Part shown: in pieces, positions 36,829 through 48,397 of the stretch
Position numbering within the stretch: the first letter of the stretch is position 1
How the letters are laid out: each line of letters begins with the position of its first letter
DNA from: a bacterium
Lineage (GTDB): Bacteria > Krumholzibacteriota > Krumholzibacteriia > LZORAL124-64-63
Reading direction: 5' to 3'
NCBI GenBank assembly: GCA_016719645.1
Contig: JADJYS010000001.1
Span: forward strand, 372,001-436,000
DNA length: 64,000 nt
Notes under the pieces: generated by a model
What the model was told of the DNA's origin: nothing
The model's database searches: none
Seen by the model: only the letters and a program-made list of their open reading frames with translations
Translations under genes and position numbers: made by a program

Positions 36829-38135
36829 GCTGGATGGACCAGTACCGCAGCAAGCGCACCGACGCCGCCGCCGCCGTGGCCGCGATCGCCTCGGGGCAGC
36901 GGGTCTACCTCGGCGCGGGCTGCGCCGTGCCGCACGAGCTGGTCGCGGCGCTCGTGGCCCGCGCCGGCGAGCTGCGCGACGTCGAGATCCTGCACATCCT
37001 GACGGCGGGGGAGGCCAGCTACGCGCAGCCCGGCATGCGGGACAGCTTCCGCTGCACGGCCATGTTCGTGGGGCCCAACGTGCGCGAGGCCGTCAACTGC
37101 GGCCGCGCCGGCTACATCCCCGTGCACCTGCACGAGGTGCCCGACCTGCTGCGCGGGTCCCACCGGCCCGACGTCGCGCTGGTGCAGGTCTCGCCGCCGG
37201 ACGAGCACGGCTTCTGCAGCTTCGGCATCGAGGTGGGCATCACCAAGCCCGCCTCGCTGGCCGCCGGCCGCATCGTGGCCGAGGTGAACCGGCAGATGCC
37301 GCGCACGCTGGGCGACAGCTTCATCCACGTCTCGAAGCTCGACCTCTGCGTCGAGGTGGACCGGCCGCTCGACGTGTTCGCGACGATCCCGATGGACGCC
37401 GTGCAGGAGAGCATCGGCAGCCACGTGGCGGGCCTGGTCGAGGACGGCGACTGCCTGCAGATGGGCATCGGCGGCCTGTCGGCGGCCGTGCTGCACTGCC
37501 TGCGGGGCAAGCGGGACCTGGGCGTCCACTCCGAGATGTTCTCCGACGGCCTGCTCGACCTCATCGACGGCGGCATCGTCACCGGCGAGCGCAAGACCTT
37601 CCACCCCGGCAAGGTGGTGGCGGGCTTCGTGCTCGGCAGCCGCCGCCTCTACGACCACGTCCACGACAACGCCCAGATCGAGCTGCACCCGACCGACTAC
37701 GTCAACAACCCCTTCAACATCGCCCGCAACGACCGCATGGTCGCCATCAACTCCGCCCTGCAGATCGACCTCACCGGCCAGATCTGCGCCGACTCGCGCG
37801 GTTCGGAGATCTACTCCGGCTTCGGCGGCCAGGTCGACTTCATGCGGGGCGCCGCCATGAGCCGCGGCGGCAAGCCCATCACCGCCCTGCCGGCGACCGC
37901 CCGCGGCGGGACCGTGTCGCGCATCGTCCCGGTGCTGAGCGAGGGCGCGGGCGTGGTCACCACGCGGGCCGACGCCCACTACGTGGTGACCGAGCACGGC
38001 GTCGCCAGCCTGCACGGCCGCGACCTGGCCGAGCGGGCGCGCGCGCTGATCGCGGTGGCCGCCCCGGAGTTCCGCGAGGAACTGGAGCGGGCCGCCCGCA
38101 ACCGCGGCATCTTCGCCCGGCTCTACGGCGCGTGA
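36825..38135 (+). CDS. acetyl-CoA hydrolase/transferase family CoA-transferase
   Basis: 436 residues. VYLGAGCAVPHELVAAL at the N-terminal Rossmann-like lobe, DVALVQVSPPDEHGFCSFGIEVG, MGIGGLSAAVLHCL and HSEMFSDGLLDL, whose Glu is the position that forms the glutamyl-CoA thioester, then GSEIYSGFGGQVDFMRGA. It is of the 4-hydroxybutyrate/butyrate:acetate CoA-transferase type. It probably exchanges CoA between a short-chain acyl-CoA and acetate. GTG start behind GGAGG. Confidence 0.9.
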   Translation: MSWMDQYRSKRTDAAAAVAAIASGQRVYLGAGCAVPHELVAALVARAGELRDVEILHILTAGEASYAQPGMRDSFRCTAMFVGPNVREAVNCGRAGYIPVHLHEVPDLLRGSHRPDVALVQVSPPDEHGFCSFGIEVGITKPASLAAGRIVAEVNRQMPRTLGDSFIHVSKLDLCVEVDRPLDVFATIPMDAVQESIGSHVAGLVEDGDCLQMGIGGLSAAVLHCLRGKRDLGVHSEMFSDGLLDLIDGGIVTGERKTFHPGKVVAGFVLGSRRLYDHVHDNAQIELHPTDYVNNPFNIARNDRMVAINSALQIDLTGQICADSRGSEIYSGFGGQVDFMRGAAMSRGGKPITALPATARGGTVSRIVPVLSEGAGVVTTRADAHYVVTEHGVASLHGRDLAERARALIAVAAPEFREELERAARNRGIFARLYGA

Positions 38136-38144
38136 GCGGATCGG

Positions 38145-38172
38145 CCCGGAGGCGAGACACATCGTCTCCGGG
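38145..38172 (+). terminator. possible terminator after CoA-transferase
   Basis: CCCGGAG pairs with CTCCGGG around an internal CGA/TCG stem; it ends just before the next promoter. Moderate stability, no T run. Confidence 0.35.
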
Positions 38173-38174
38173 TC

Positions 38175-38206
38175 TTGACACTTTGTCCATTCAATGACAA
38201 ATTGTC
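38175..38206 (+). promoter_or_regulatory. promoter with paired GACA-N3-TGTC operators
   Basis: TTGACA (38175-38180) is the -35. Two identical-type palindromes, GACACTTTGTC (38177-38187) and GACAAATTGTC (38196-38206), start 19 bases apart. One covers the -35 and the other the expected -10 region. Together they also form the larger dyad TTTGTC-N8-GACAAA. This is a convincing operator for a dimeric repressor or for autoregulation by the downstream activator. Confidence 0.55.
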
Positions 38207-38242
38207 CTGGTCGCCGACCCACCCCGGCCAGGAGCTGCTCCC

Positions 38243-39613
38243 ATGATCGAACCCGCCCCGCACCTCCCCGGCGCTCCGGAAATGGCCACCATCCTGGTCG
38301 TGGACGACGAGCCCGAGCTCTGCCAGGCCCTCGGCCGCCTGCTGGGCCGCAACGGCTACCGCACGCTGACCGCCGGCAACGGGGAGGAGGCGCTCGAGAT
38401 CCTGCGCCAGGAGCCGGTGCCGCTGGTGCTGACCGACCTGATGATGCCGCGGCTCAACGGGGTGGACCTGCTCAAGGCGGTCAAGATCATCGCGCCGGCC
38501 ACCGAGGTCGTCATCGTCACCGGCCACGGCACCATCGAGACGGCGGTCGAGGCGATGAAGATGGGCGCCTACGATTTCATCGAGAAGCCCTTCTCGGCCT
38601 CGCTCACCCTGAACGTGGTGCGCAAGGCGCTCGAGAAGCAGCAGCTCATCGCCGAGAACCGCGAGCTGCGGCGCATGCTCACCGAGGGCACCGGCCGCGG
38701 CGACGTCGTGGGGCAGAGCGAGGTCATGCGGCGGGTCCTGGAGACCGTCCGCCAGGTGGCCCCGAGCAAGGCCACGGTCCTGCTCACGGGCGAGAGCGGC
38801 ACCGGCAAGGAGGTCGTCGCCGCCTCCCTGCACCGCTGGGGCGACCGCGCGGGCAAGCCGCTGGTCAAGGTCAGCTGCGCCGCCATCCCCGAGACCCTGC
38901 TCGAGTCCGAGCTGTTCGGCTACGAGAAGGGGGCCTTCACCGGCGCCACGGGCCGGCGCCGCGGCCGCTTCGAGGCGGCCCACGGCGGCACCCTGTTCCT
39001 GGACGAGGTCGGCGAGCTCCCCATGTCCGTGCAGATCAAGCTGCTGCGCGTGCTGCAGGACGCGACCTTCGAGCGCCTCGGCAGCAACGACCCGATCGAG
39101 GTGGACGTGCGCCTGGTCGCCGCGACCAACGCCGACCTCGAGGGGCTGGTCGCGCGGGGCCTGTTCCGCGAGGACCTCTACTACCGCCTGAACGTCATCA
39201 ACATCGAGCTGCCCCCGCTGCGCGCCCGGACCGGGGACGTCGTGCTGCTCGCCGGGTTCTTCCTGAAGATCGCCGGCGAGAAGAACGGCAAGAAGGTCGA
39301 CGGCTTCACGCGCGCGGCCCTGGAGTCCCTGCAGCGCTACGCCTGGCCGGGCAACGTCCGCGAGCTGGAGAACTGCGTCGAGCGGGCCGTGGTGCTGTCC
39401 AAGGACGGCCTGATCGACGTGGACGTGCTGCCCCAGGCCGTGCGCGCCGGCAAGCGCGTCACCGAGACGGTCAGCTTCCCGGTCGGCACGACCCTGCACG
39501 ACGCGGAGATGGAACTGATCCGGGCGACCCTGGCCAGCACCGACGGCGACAAGGAGACGGCGGCCCGGATCCTGGGGATCGCCTCGCGCACGATCTATCG
39601 AAAGATCAAGTGA
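38243..39613 (+). CDS. sigma-54-dependent response regulator (NtrC family)
   Basis: 456 residues in the order receiver, AAA+, Fis-type HTH. Receiver: VVDDEPELC and the phospho-acceptor Asp in LTDLMMPRL (about residue 66), with Lys in FIEKPF. AAA+: GESGTGKE near residue 182, the sigma-54 contact loop GAFTGA near 231, Walker B GTLFLDEVGEL and the WPGNVRELENCVERAVVL sensor. HTH: KETAARILGIASRTIYRKIK, ending at the last residue. No histidine kinase gene is adjacent, so the signal is unknown. AGGAG lies 8 bases before the ATG. Confidence 0.93.
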   Translation: MIEPAPHLPGAPEMATILVVDDEPELCQALGRLLGRNGYRTLTAGNGEEALEILRQEPVPLVLTDLMMPRLNGVDLLKAVKIIAPATEVVIVTGHGTIETAVEAMKMGAYDFIEKPFSASLTLNVVRKALEKQQLIAENRELRRMLTEGTGRGDVVGQSEVMRRVLETVRQVAPSKATVLLTGESGTGKEVVAASLHRWGDRAGKPLVKVSCAAIPETLLESELFGYEKGAFTGATGRRRGRFEAAHGGTLFLDEVGELPMSVQIKLLRVLQDATFERLGSNDPIEVDVRLVAATNADLEGLVARGLFREDLYYRLNVINIELPPLRARTGDVVLLAGFFLKIAGEKNGKKVDGFTRAALESLQRYAWPGNVRELENCVERAVVLSKDGLIDVDVLPQAVRAGKRVTETVSFPVGTTLHDAEMELIRATLASTDGDKETAARILGIASRTIYRKIK

Positions 39614-39640
39614 GCCGACGGGGCGGGCCGCCGGGATGCC

Positions 39641-39669
39641 TTGACCCCCTTCCGGGGGGGGGCTATATT
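39641..39669 (+). promoter_or_regulatory. promoter of tRNA-Leu (and possibly tig)
   Basis: TTGACC and TATATT 17 bases apart, a near-consensus sigma-70 promoter. It lies about 85 bases upstream of the tRNA. Confidence 0.7.
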
Positions 39670-39755
39670 GGCCCCGATCCTGCAATAGCTTGCAAACCCT
39701 GGCTCGGCGGCTCCTCGAGCGGCGAGCCTGCCGGGGCTTGTCATACCTGGTTCTG

Positions 39756-39838
39756 GCGAGAGTGGCGGAACTGGCAGACGCGCAGGATTTAGGTTCCTGT
39801 GGGAAACCGTGGGGGTTCGAGTCCCCCCTCTCGCACCA
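39756..39838 (+). tRNA. tRNA-Leu (anticodon TAG)
   Basis: Acceptor GCGAGAG pairs with CTCTCGC. The anticodon loop TTTAGGT carries TAG, the variable arm is long (class II) as required for leucine, and the T arm GGGTTCGAGTCCC is intact. CCA is encoded at 39836-39838. The trigger factor gene follows 55 bases later. Confidence 0.95.
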
Positions 39839-39893
39839 GCACCGCGCGGGCGCGGCCGCGACGGCCCCGCATCCCGAGCGAAGGACGGCCGAC

Positions 39894-41195
39894 ATGACCA
39901 CCGACACCGCCCCGAGCCCGTTCACCCTCTCGGTGCAGGCGCCCGAGACCTGGAAGCGCGTCATCGGCGTGGAGATCGACCGGACCTGGTTCGACGGCGA
40001 GTACGCCCGCAACCTGGGCGTCGCCCGGCGGGCCCACGCCCGCCCCGGTTTCCGCAAGGGCAAGGTGCCGCTGGCCATGGTCGAGAAGGACCTCGGCGGC
40101 GAGGTCCGCATGGAGACCGTCGAGCAGGTGCTGCCGCGGGCCTACCGGGCCGCCGTGCTGGAGCACAAGCTGGTGCCGGTCGCCGACCCCGAACTCACCG
40201 ACCTCAAGCTCGAGGAGCAGGGCCCGGTCCGCATGGAGCTGAGCGTCGAGGTGCGGCCGGACGTCGTGGCCCGCGACTACCTCGCGCTGCCGCTGGTCCG
40301 CAGCGAGGCCAAGCTGGCCGACGGCGCCGTGGACGAGGCCCTCGAGGGCCTGCGCGAGGGCCGCGCCGTCTGGGAGCGCGCCGAGCGCACCGCCGCCCCG
40401 GGGGACCGCCTGAAGACCGACATCGTCCCGCAGGCGCAGGACGGGGAGCCCGACCCCGCCGGCCCGGTCAGCGACTACGTGTTCGAGCTCGGCGCCGAGG
40501 GCAACTTCGCGGAGTTCGACGCCGAGCTGACCGGGGCCGCGGCCGGCGACGAGCGCCGGGTGACGGTCGCCTACCCCGCCGACTACGGCAACGAGCGCGT
40601 GCGCGGCCGGACGGTCAGCTACCTCGTGACGGTCAAGGAGGTCCAGGCCCGCCGGCTGCCCGACCTGGACGACGCCTTCGCGTCGGCGCTGAAGGAGGGG
40701 CAGACCCTGCTCGAGCTGCGGCTCGCCCTGCGCAACGAGCTGCTGGCCGAGGAGACCAGGCGCGCCGAGCAGCTCGAGCGCGAGCGCATCGTCGACCTGC
40801 TGATCGAGCGCAACCCCGTCGAGCCGCCGCCGAGCCTGGTCGAGGAGTACCTCACCGCCGGCGTCAACGAGATGAAGCAGCGCAGCGCGTACCTCGGGCG
40901 CCCGGTCGACGAGCAGGACGAGCAGCGCTACCGCGAGTCCGGCCGCGCCTGGGCCGAGCGCTCGCTGCGGGCGATGCTGATCCTCGAGGCGATCCGCCGC
41001 CAGGAGGAGATCGCGGTGACGCCCGCGGAGGTCGAGGCGCGGATCGCCGCCATCGCCGCCGAGAACGGCTTCCCCGCCGACGACTACCTCGCCTACGTGA
41101 GGCAGCACCACGAGGACGAGCGGATCGAGCAGGACCTCGCGGAGCAGAAGGCGTTCGACTTCCTGCGCTCGCGGGCCGAGTACGGCCAGGACTGA
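39894..41195 (+). CDS. tig: trigger factor
   Basis: 433 residues. The N-terminal ribosome-binding domain has the signature RPGFRKGKVPLAMVEKDLG (GFRxGKxP). A PPIase-like middle domain follows with GAEGNFAEFDAELTGAAAGDERRV and YPADYGNERVRG. The long helical C-terminal chaperone arms (VEEYLTAGVNEMKQRSAYL onward) complete the protein. It binds nascent chains at the ribosome exit. First gene of the tig-clpP-clpX-lon block. The weak RBS (GAAGGA, 8 bases) supports ATG 39894. Confidence 0.93.
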   Translation: MTTDTAPSPFTLSVQAPETWKRVIGVEIDRTWFDGEYARNLGVARRAHARPGFRKGKVPLAMVEKDLGGEVRMETVEQVLPRAYRAAVLEHKLVPVADPELTDLKLEEQGPVRMELSVEVRPDVVARDYLALPLVRSEAKLADGAVDEALEGLREGRAVWERAERTAAPGDRLKTDIVPQAQDGEPDPAGPVSDYVFELGAEGNFAEFDAELTGAAAGDERRVTVAYPADYGNERVRGRTVSYLVTVKEVQARRLPDLDDAFASALKEGQTLLELRLALRNELLAEETRRAEQLERERIVDLLIERNPVEPPPSLVEEYLTAGVNEMKQRSAYLGRPVDEQDEQRYRESGRAWAERSLRAMLILEAIRRQEEIAVTPAEVEARIAAIAAENGFPADDYLAYVRQHHEDERIEQDLAEQKAFDFLRSRAEYGQD

Positions 41196-41243
41196 GCCGG
41201 CCGCCGCGGCCGGGGTGGACGGAACCCATACGGAGGAACCGAG

Positions 41244-41840
41244 ATGCTGATTCCCTACGTCGTGGAACAGACCAGCCAGGGCGAGCGCTCCTACGACATC
41301 TACTCGCGGCTGCTCAAGGACCGCATCATCTTCCTGGGCACGGCGATCGACGACAACGTCGCCAACGTGATCATCGCCCAGCTGCTGTTCCTGCAGGCGG
41401 AGGACCCCGACCGCGACATCTTCCTGTACATCAACAGCCCCGGCGGCAGCATCTCCGCCGGCTTGGCGATCTACGACACGATGCAGTACATTTCCAACGA
41501 CGTGGCCACGATCTGCATGGGCCAGGCCGCCAGCATGGGCGCCGTGCTGCTGGCCGCCGGCGCCGCGGGCAAGCGCTCCGCGCTGGTCAACTCGCGCATG
41601 ATGATCCACCAGCCCCTGGGCGGCAGCCAGGGCCAGGCCAGCATGATCGAGATCTACGCGAAGGAGATCCTCTACATGAAGGAGCTCCTGTACGGCCTGA
41701 TGTCGAAGCACACCGGGCAGACCGTCGAGCGGATCACCCGCGACAGCGACCGCGACTTCTTCATGTCGGCCGGCGAGGCCCGCACCTACGGCCTGGTCGA
41801 CAAGGTGATCGAGAAGCGCGCCGAGATCGTCAAGGACTGA
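41244..41840 (+). CDS. clpP: ATP-dependent Clp protease proteolytic subunit
   Basis: 198 residues. Catalytic Ser97 in GQAASMGAVLL, His122 in MMIHQPLGG and Asp in the DRDFFMSAGEA segment. INSPGGSI marks the oligomer interface. Forms the double heptamer chamber fed by ClpX. CGGAGGAACCGAG RBS. The normal tig-clpP-clpX order is kept. Confidence 0.96.
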   Translation: MLIPYVVEQTSQGERSYDIYSRLLKDRIIFLGTAIDDNVANVIIAQLLFLQAEDPDRDIFLYINSPGGSISAGLAIYDTMQYISNDVATICMGQAASMGAVLLAAGAAGKRSALVNSRMMIHQPLGGSQGQASMIEIYAKEILYMKELLYGLMSKHTGQTVERITRDSDRDFFMSAGEARTYGLVDKVIEKRAEIVKD

Positions 41841-41878
41841 GGACCGACGGCCCGCGGGACACGCGCGCAGGAGGCACC

Positions 41879-43141
41879 ATGAAGCGTCGCCAGACCGGTT
41901 CGCCGCAGATGATCAAGTGCTCGTTCTGCGCCCGCGGGCAGGACGAGGTGGCGAAGCTCGTCGCCGGCCCGGCCAACGTCTACATCTGCAGCGAGTGCAT
42001 CAAGCTGTGCAACGACATCCTCGAGGGCGAGCTGCTCGACGACGCGCCGGAGACCGCGCAGACGCACGCCAAGCCCCACGACATCAAGGCGCACCTCGAC
42101 GAGTACGTCATCCGCCAGGACGACGCCAAGATCAGCCTCGCCGTGGCGGTCTACAACCACTACAAGCGCATCAACCAGCGCCGCATCGGCGACGACGTCG
42201 AGGTCGACAAGAGCAACATCCTGCTGATCGGCAACACGGGCACCGGCAAGACCCTGCTGGCCCAGACGCTGGCCCGCTTCCTCAACGTGCCCTTCGCCAT
42301 CGCCGACGCCACCACGCTGACCGAGGCCGGCTACGTGGGCGAGGACGTGGAGAACATCCTGGTGCGGCTGCTGCAGGCGGCGGACTACAACGCCCAGGCC
42401 GCCGAGCAGGGCATCATCTACATCGACGAGATCGACAAGATCACGCGCAAGAGCAGCAACCCGTCGATCACCCGCGACGTCTCCGGCGAGGGCGTCCAGC
42501 AGGCGCTGCTGAAGATCCTCGAGGGCACGGTGGCCAACGTGCCGCCGCAGGGCGGGCGGAAGCACCCGCAGCAGAAGTACATCGAGATCAACACGCGCAA
42601 CATCCTGTTCGTCTGCGGCGGCGCCTTCCAGGGCCTGTCCGACATCGTCAAGCGCCGCATCGGGCAGAACGTGCTCGGCTTCGAGCGGGCCGAGAACCGC
42701 GACCTCAAGGCCACCGGCGACGAGATCCTCGCCCGCGTCGAGCCCGAGGACCTCGTCAAGTACGGCCTCATCCCCGAGCTGGTCGGCCGCCTGCCGGTGG
42801 TGACCTCCCTGCAGGATCTCGACCGCGAGGCGATGATCCGCATCCTGCGCGAACCGCGCAACGCCCTGGTCAAGCAGTACCAGAAGCTGCTGTCCATGGA
42901 GGACGTGGAGCTGGTGGTCACCGACGACGCCATCGAGGCCATCGCCGACCGCGCCATCACCCGCAAGACCGGCGCCCGCGGCCTGCGCTCCATCATGGAG
43001 GCGGTCATGCGCGACGTCATGTACAACGTCCCGGCCATGGACAACGTCCGCCAGGTGGTGATCACGCGCGAGGTCGTCGAGGGGGCGGCCGAGGCGGAGA
43101 TCCTCGTCCACGACGCGGACGCCGACGCCAAGGGCGCCTGA
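41879..43141 (+). CDS. clpX: ATP-dependent Clp protease ATP-binding subunit ClpX
   Basis: 420 residues. Zinc-binding domain CSFC (14,17) and CSEC (37,40). AAA+ module with GNTGTGKTLLAQTLA, Walker B IIYIDEIDKI, the pore region TEAGYVGEDVENI, the IGF-type loop at ...GQNVLGF used to dock on ClpP, and sensor GARGLRSIMEAVM. Unfolds substrates and feeds ClpP. GGAGG RBS. Confidence 0.96.
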   Translation: MKRRQTGSPQMIKCSFCARGQDEVAKLVAGPANVYICSECIKLCNDILEGELLDDAPETAQTHAKPHDIKAHLDEYVIRQDDAKISLAVAVYNHYKRINQRRIGDDVEVDKSNILLIGNTGTGKTLLAQTLARFLNVPFAIADATTLTEAGYVGEDVENILVRLLQAADYNAQAAEQGIIYIDEIDKITRKSSNPSITRDVSGEGVQQALLKILEGTVANVPPQGGRKHPQQKYIEINTRNILFVCGGAFQGLSDIVKRRIGQNVLGFERAENRDLKATGDEILARVEPEDLVKYGLIPELVGRLPVVTSLQDLDREAMIRILREPRNALVKQYQKLLSMEDVELVVTDDAIEAIADRAITRKTGARGLRSIMEAVMRDVMYNVPAMDNVRQVVITREVVEGAAEAEILVHDADADAKGA

Positions 43142-43234
43142 CCGCATCCCTGATCCGAGCCGAGGGGCGGCGCCGGCGGCCGTGCGCCGCTCCGCGCGCA
43201 GCCGCCGCGTCCCGCACCAGCGACCAGGAGAGAC

Positions 43235-45649
<2,415 letters not shown>

Positions 45650-45672
45650 CGAACGGCCGGAAGGGGCGCGAC

Positions 45673-46257
45673 GTGCGTGTGGAATTCGTCACCAGCGCCC
45701 CCAGCCTGGCCCTGCGGCCGGAGCGCGTCCTGCCGGAATTCGCCTTCGTGGGGCGCAGCAACTGCGGCAAGTCCTCCCTGATCAACCACGTCCTGGCCCG
45801 CAAGGCCATGGCCAAGATCAGCGGCAAACCGGGAAAAACCCGTTTATTGAACTATTTCCTGGTCGAAGACACCTACTACCTGGTGGACCTGCCGGGCTAC
45901 GGCTTCGCCCGGGTCGGCAAGGACCTCCGGGAGGAGTGGCTGCGCCTGATGCGGGCCTACCTGTTCGCCGGGGACCGGCCCCTGGCCGTCCTGCAGCTGC
46001 TGGACGTCCGGCACCGCCCCACCGAGGAGGACCGGCGCATGACGGCCTGGCTGCGCGAGGCGGGGGTGCCGTTCGCGATCGCCGTGACCAAGATCGACAA
46101 GCTGGGCAAGACCAAGCTGCCGGAGCGGTTCCGCGACATCGCGGAGACCCTGGAACTGGACCCCGCGACCCCGTTCTTCCCGACCTCGGCGGCCGCGGCC
46201 CAGGGGCGGGACGAGATCCTGGGCTGGTTCGGGGCGATGCTGGAGGGGCGGGACTGA
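45673..46257 (+). CDS. engB: ribosome biogenesis GTP-binding protein YsxC/EngB
   Basis: 194 residues. G1 GRSNCGKSS, G2 region GKPGKTRLLN, G3 DLPGYGFA, G4 TKIDK, G5 SA. It assists late large-subunit assembly. GTG start 24 bases after lon, AAGGGG upstream. The lon-engB order is common in bacteria. Confidence 0.94.
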   Translation: MRVEFVTSAPSLALRPERVLPEFAFVGRSNCGKSSLINHVLARKAMAKISGKPGKTRLLNYFLVEDTYYLVDLPGYGFARVGKDLREEWLRLMRAYLFAGDRPLAVLQLLDVRHRPTEEDRRMTAWLREAGVPFAIAVTKIDKLGKTKLPERFRDIAETLELDPATPFFPTSAAAAQGRDEILGWFGAMLEGRD

Positions 46258-46291
46258 GGCCGGGCGCGGGAACCCTGCCCGCGGCAAGGCG

Positions 46292-46320
46292 TTGACAGGT
46301 CTCGCGACCGGGTGTTATCA
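46292..46320 (+). promoter_or_regulatory. promoter of the CxxCH secreted protein
   Basis: Perfect TTGACA and TTATCA 17 bases apart. The -10 box covers the ATG at 46320, so that upstream start can be ruled out and translation begins at 46341. Confidence 0.65.
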
Positions 46321-46340
46321 TGATGGCCGAGGGGAGGCAC

Positions 46341-46748
46341 ATGGCGCGTCGGCTAACGATCGGCTCCACCGTCGTCACGCTGGTGATCCTGTCCGTCTCG
46401 ACCGCTTCGGCGACCGAAACGTTGATGGGCCAGCTGCCGCTCAGCGCGCCGTTCTCCTGCCTGAACTGCCACGTCACGGCGACGCCCGTGGCCGCCGACG
46501 CGGCGCTGAACGACTTCGGCCTGGATTTCCGCACCTACGACTTCACCTGGGACGCCGACCTGGCCGGCCGGGACTCCGACGGGGACGGCTGCACCAACGG
46601 CGCCGAGGTGGGGGACAGCGACGGCAACGGGCACCCCGACGGGGGCGTCCGCGCGGAGTCCAGCAATCCCGGCGTGTCCGACTGCTCGGCCAGCAACCTC
46701 GAAGAAGCGACCTGGGGCGACCTGAAGGCCATGTTCACGGGCCGCTAG
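46341..46748 (+). CDS. small exported CxxCH protein with C-terminal WGxxK motif
   Basis: 135 residues with GGGGAGG 5 bases before the ATG. Signal peptide to about residue 24 (VVTLVILSVSTASA). The mature part has a single CLNCH, the covalent heme-c motif. It is followed by a calcium-loop run (DADLAGRDSDGDGC, NGAEVGDSDGNGHPDG) like thrombospondin type-3 or dockerin loops. It ends ATWGDLKAMFTGR, with a Cys ten residues before the motif Trp. Possibly a surface mono-heme cytochrome; if heme is not attached, the Cys pair may be structural. Its own promoter and a strong terminator make it a single-gene unit. Confidence 0.72.
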   Translation: MARRLTIGSTVVTLVILSVSTASATETLMGQLPLSAPFSCLNCHVTATPVAADAALNDFGLDFRTYDFTWDADLAGRDSDGDGCTNGAEVGDSDGNGHPDGGVRAESSNPGVSDCSASNLEEATWGDLKAMFTGR

Positions 46749-46775
46749 GCCCGGGGCGCGCCAGGCAACACGACG

Positions 46776-46804
46776 GTCTCGAACCTCGAGACTCGTTTTT
46801 TTTT
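46776..46804 (+). terminator. rho-independent terminator
   Basis: GTCTCGA / TCGAGAC stem with a 3-base loop, then nine T (46796-46804). The best canonical terminator in the window. Confidence 0.9.
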
Positions 46805-46847
46805 GCGGGTCCGGCGCGCGCCGCCGGCCCGGGCGAGGACGGGTGAC

Positions 46848-48158
<1,311 letters not shown>

Positions 48159-48171
48159 CCGCGCCCGCGCT

Positions 48172-48200
48172 TTGACACCCCCGCGGGGTTCCGCTATCTT
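48172..48200 (+). promoter_or_regulatory. promoter of tRNA-Lys
   Basis: TTGACA and TATCTT 17 bases apart, 42 bases upstream of the tRNA. Confidence 0.7.
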
Positions 48201-48241
48201 CCGGACAGGGCGGCCGCCGGGCCGCCCGCCCGCTTCCCGAC

Positions 48242-48317
48242 GGGCCGCTAGCTCATCTGGCAGAGCACCTGACTTTTAATCAGGTGGTACCTGGTTCGAG
48301 TCCAGGGCGGCCTACCA
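48242..48317 (+). tRNA. tRNA-Lys (anticodon TTT)
   Basis: 76-base cloverleaf. Acceptor GGGCCGC with GCGGCCT (G:T at the first pair), D arm GCTC...GAGC, anticodon stem CCTGA/TCAGG with loop CTTTTAA, T arm CCTGGTTCGAGTCCAGG, encoded CCA. Confidence 0.95.
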
Positions 48318-48344
48318 TCCCGCGCGCCCGCGCCGAAACGACAG

Positions 48345-48367
48345 GGGCCCCGCCGCCGGCGGGGCCC
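48345..48367. terminator. shared hairpin terminator between tRNA-Lys and pepF
   Basis: GGGCCCCGCC / GGCGGGGCCC with a 3-base loop. It serves convergent transcription units and has a short T-rich end on the plus side. Confidence 0.65.
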
Positions 48368-48397
48368 TTGCTGCTTGCCGATGATGCGGACGGCGGC

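Noticed and set aside
46320..46340. Longer start (ATG 46320) for the CxxCH protein
   Set aside because: The ATG lies inside the -10 box of a good promoter and has no ribosome binding site; ATG 46341 has GGGGAGG.
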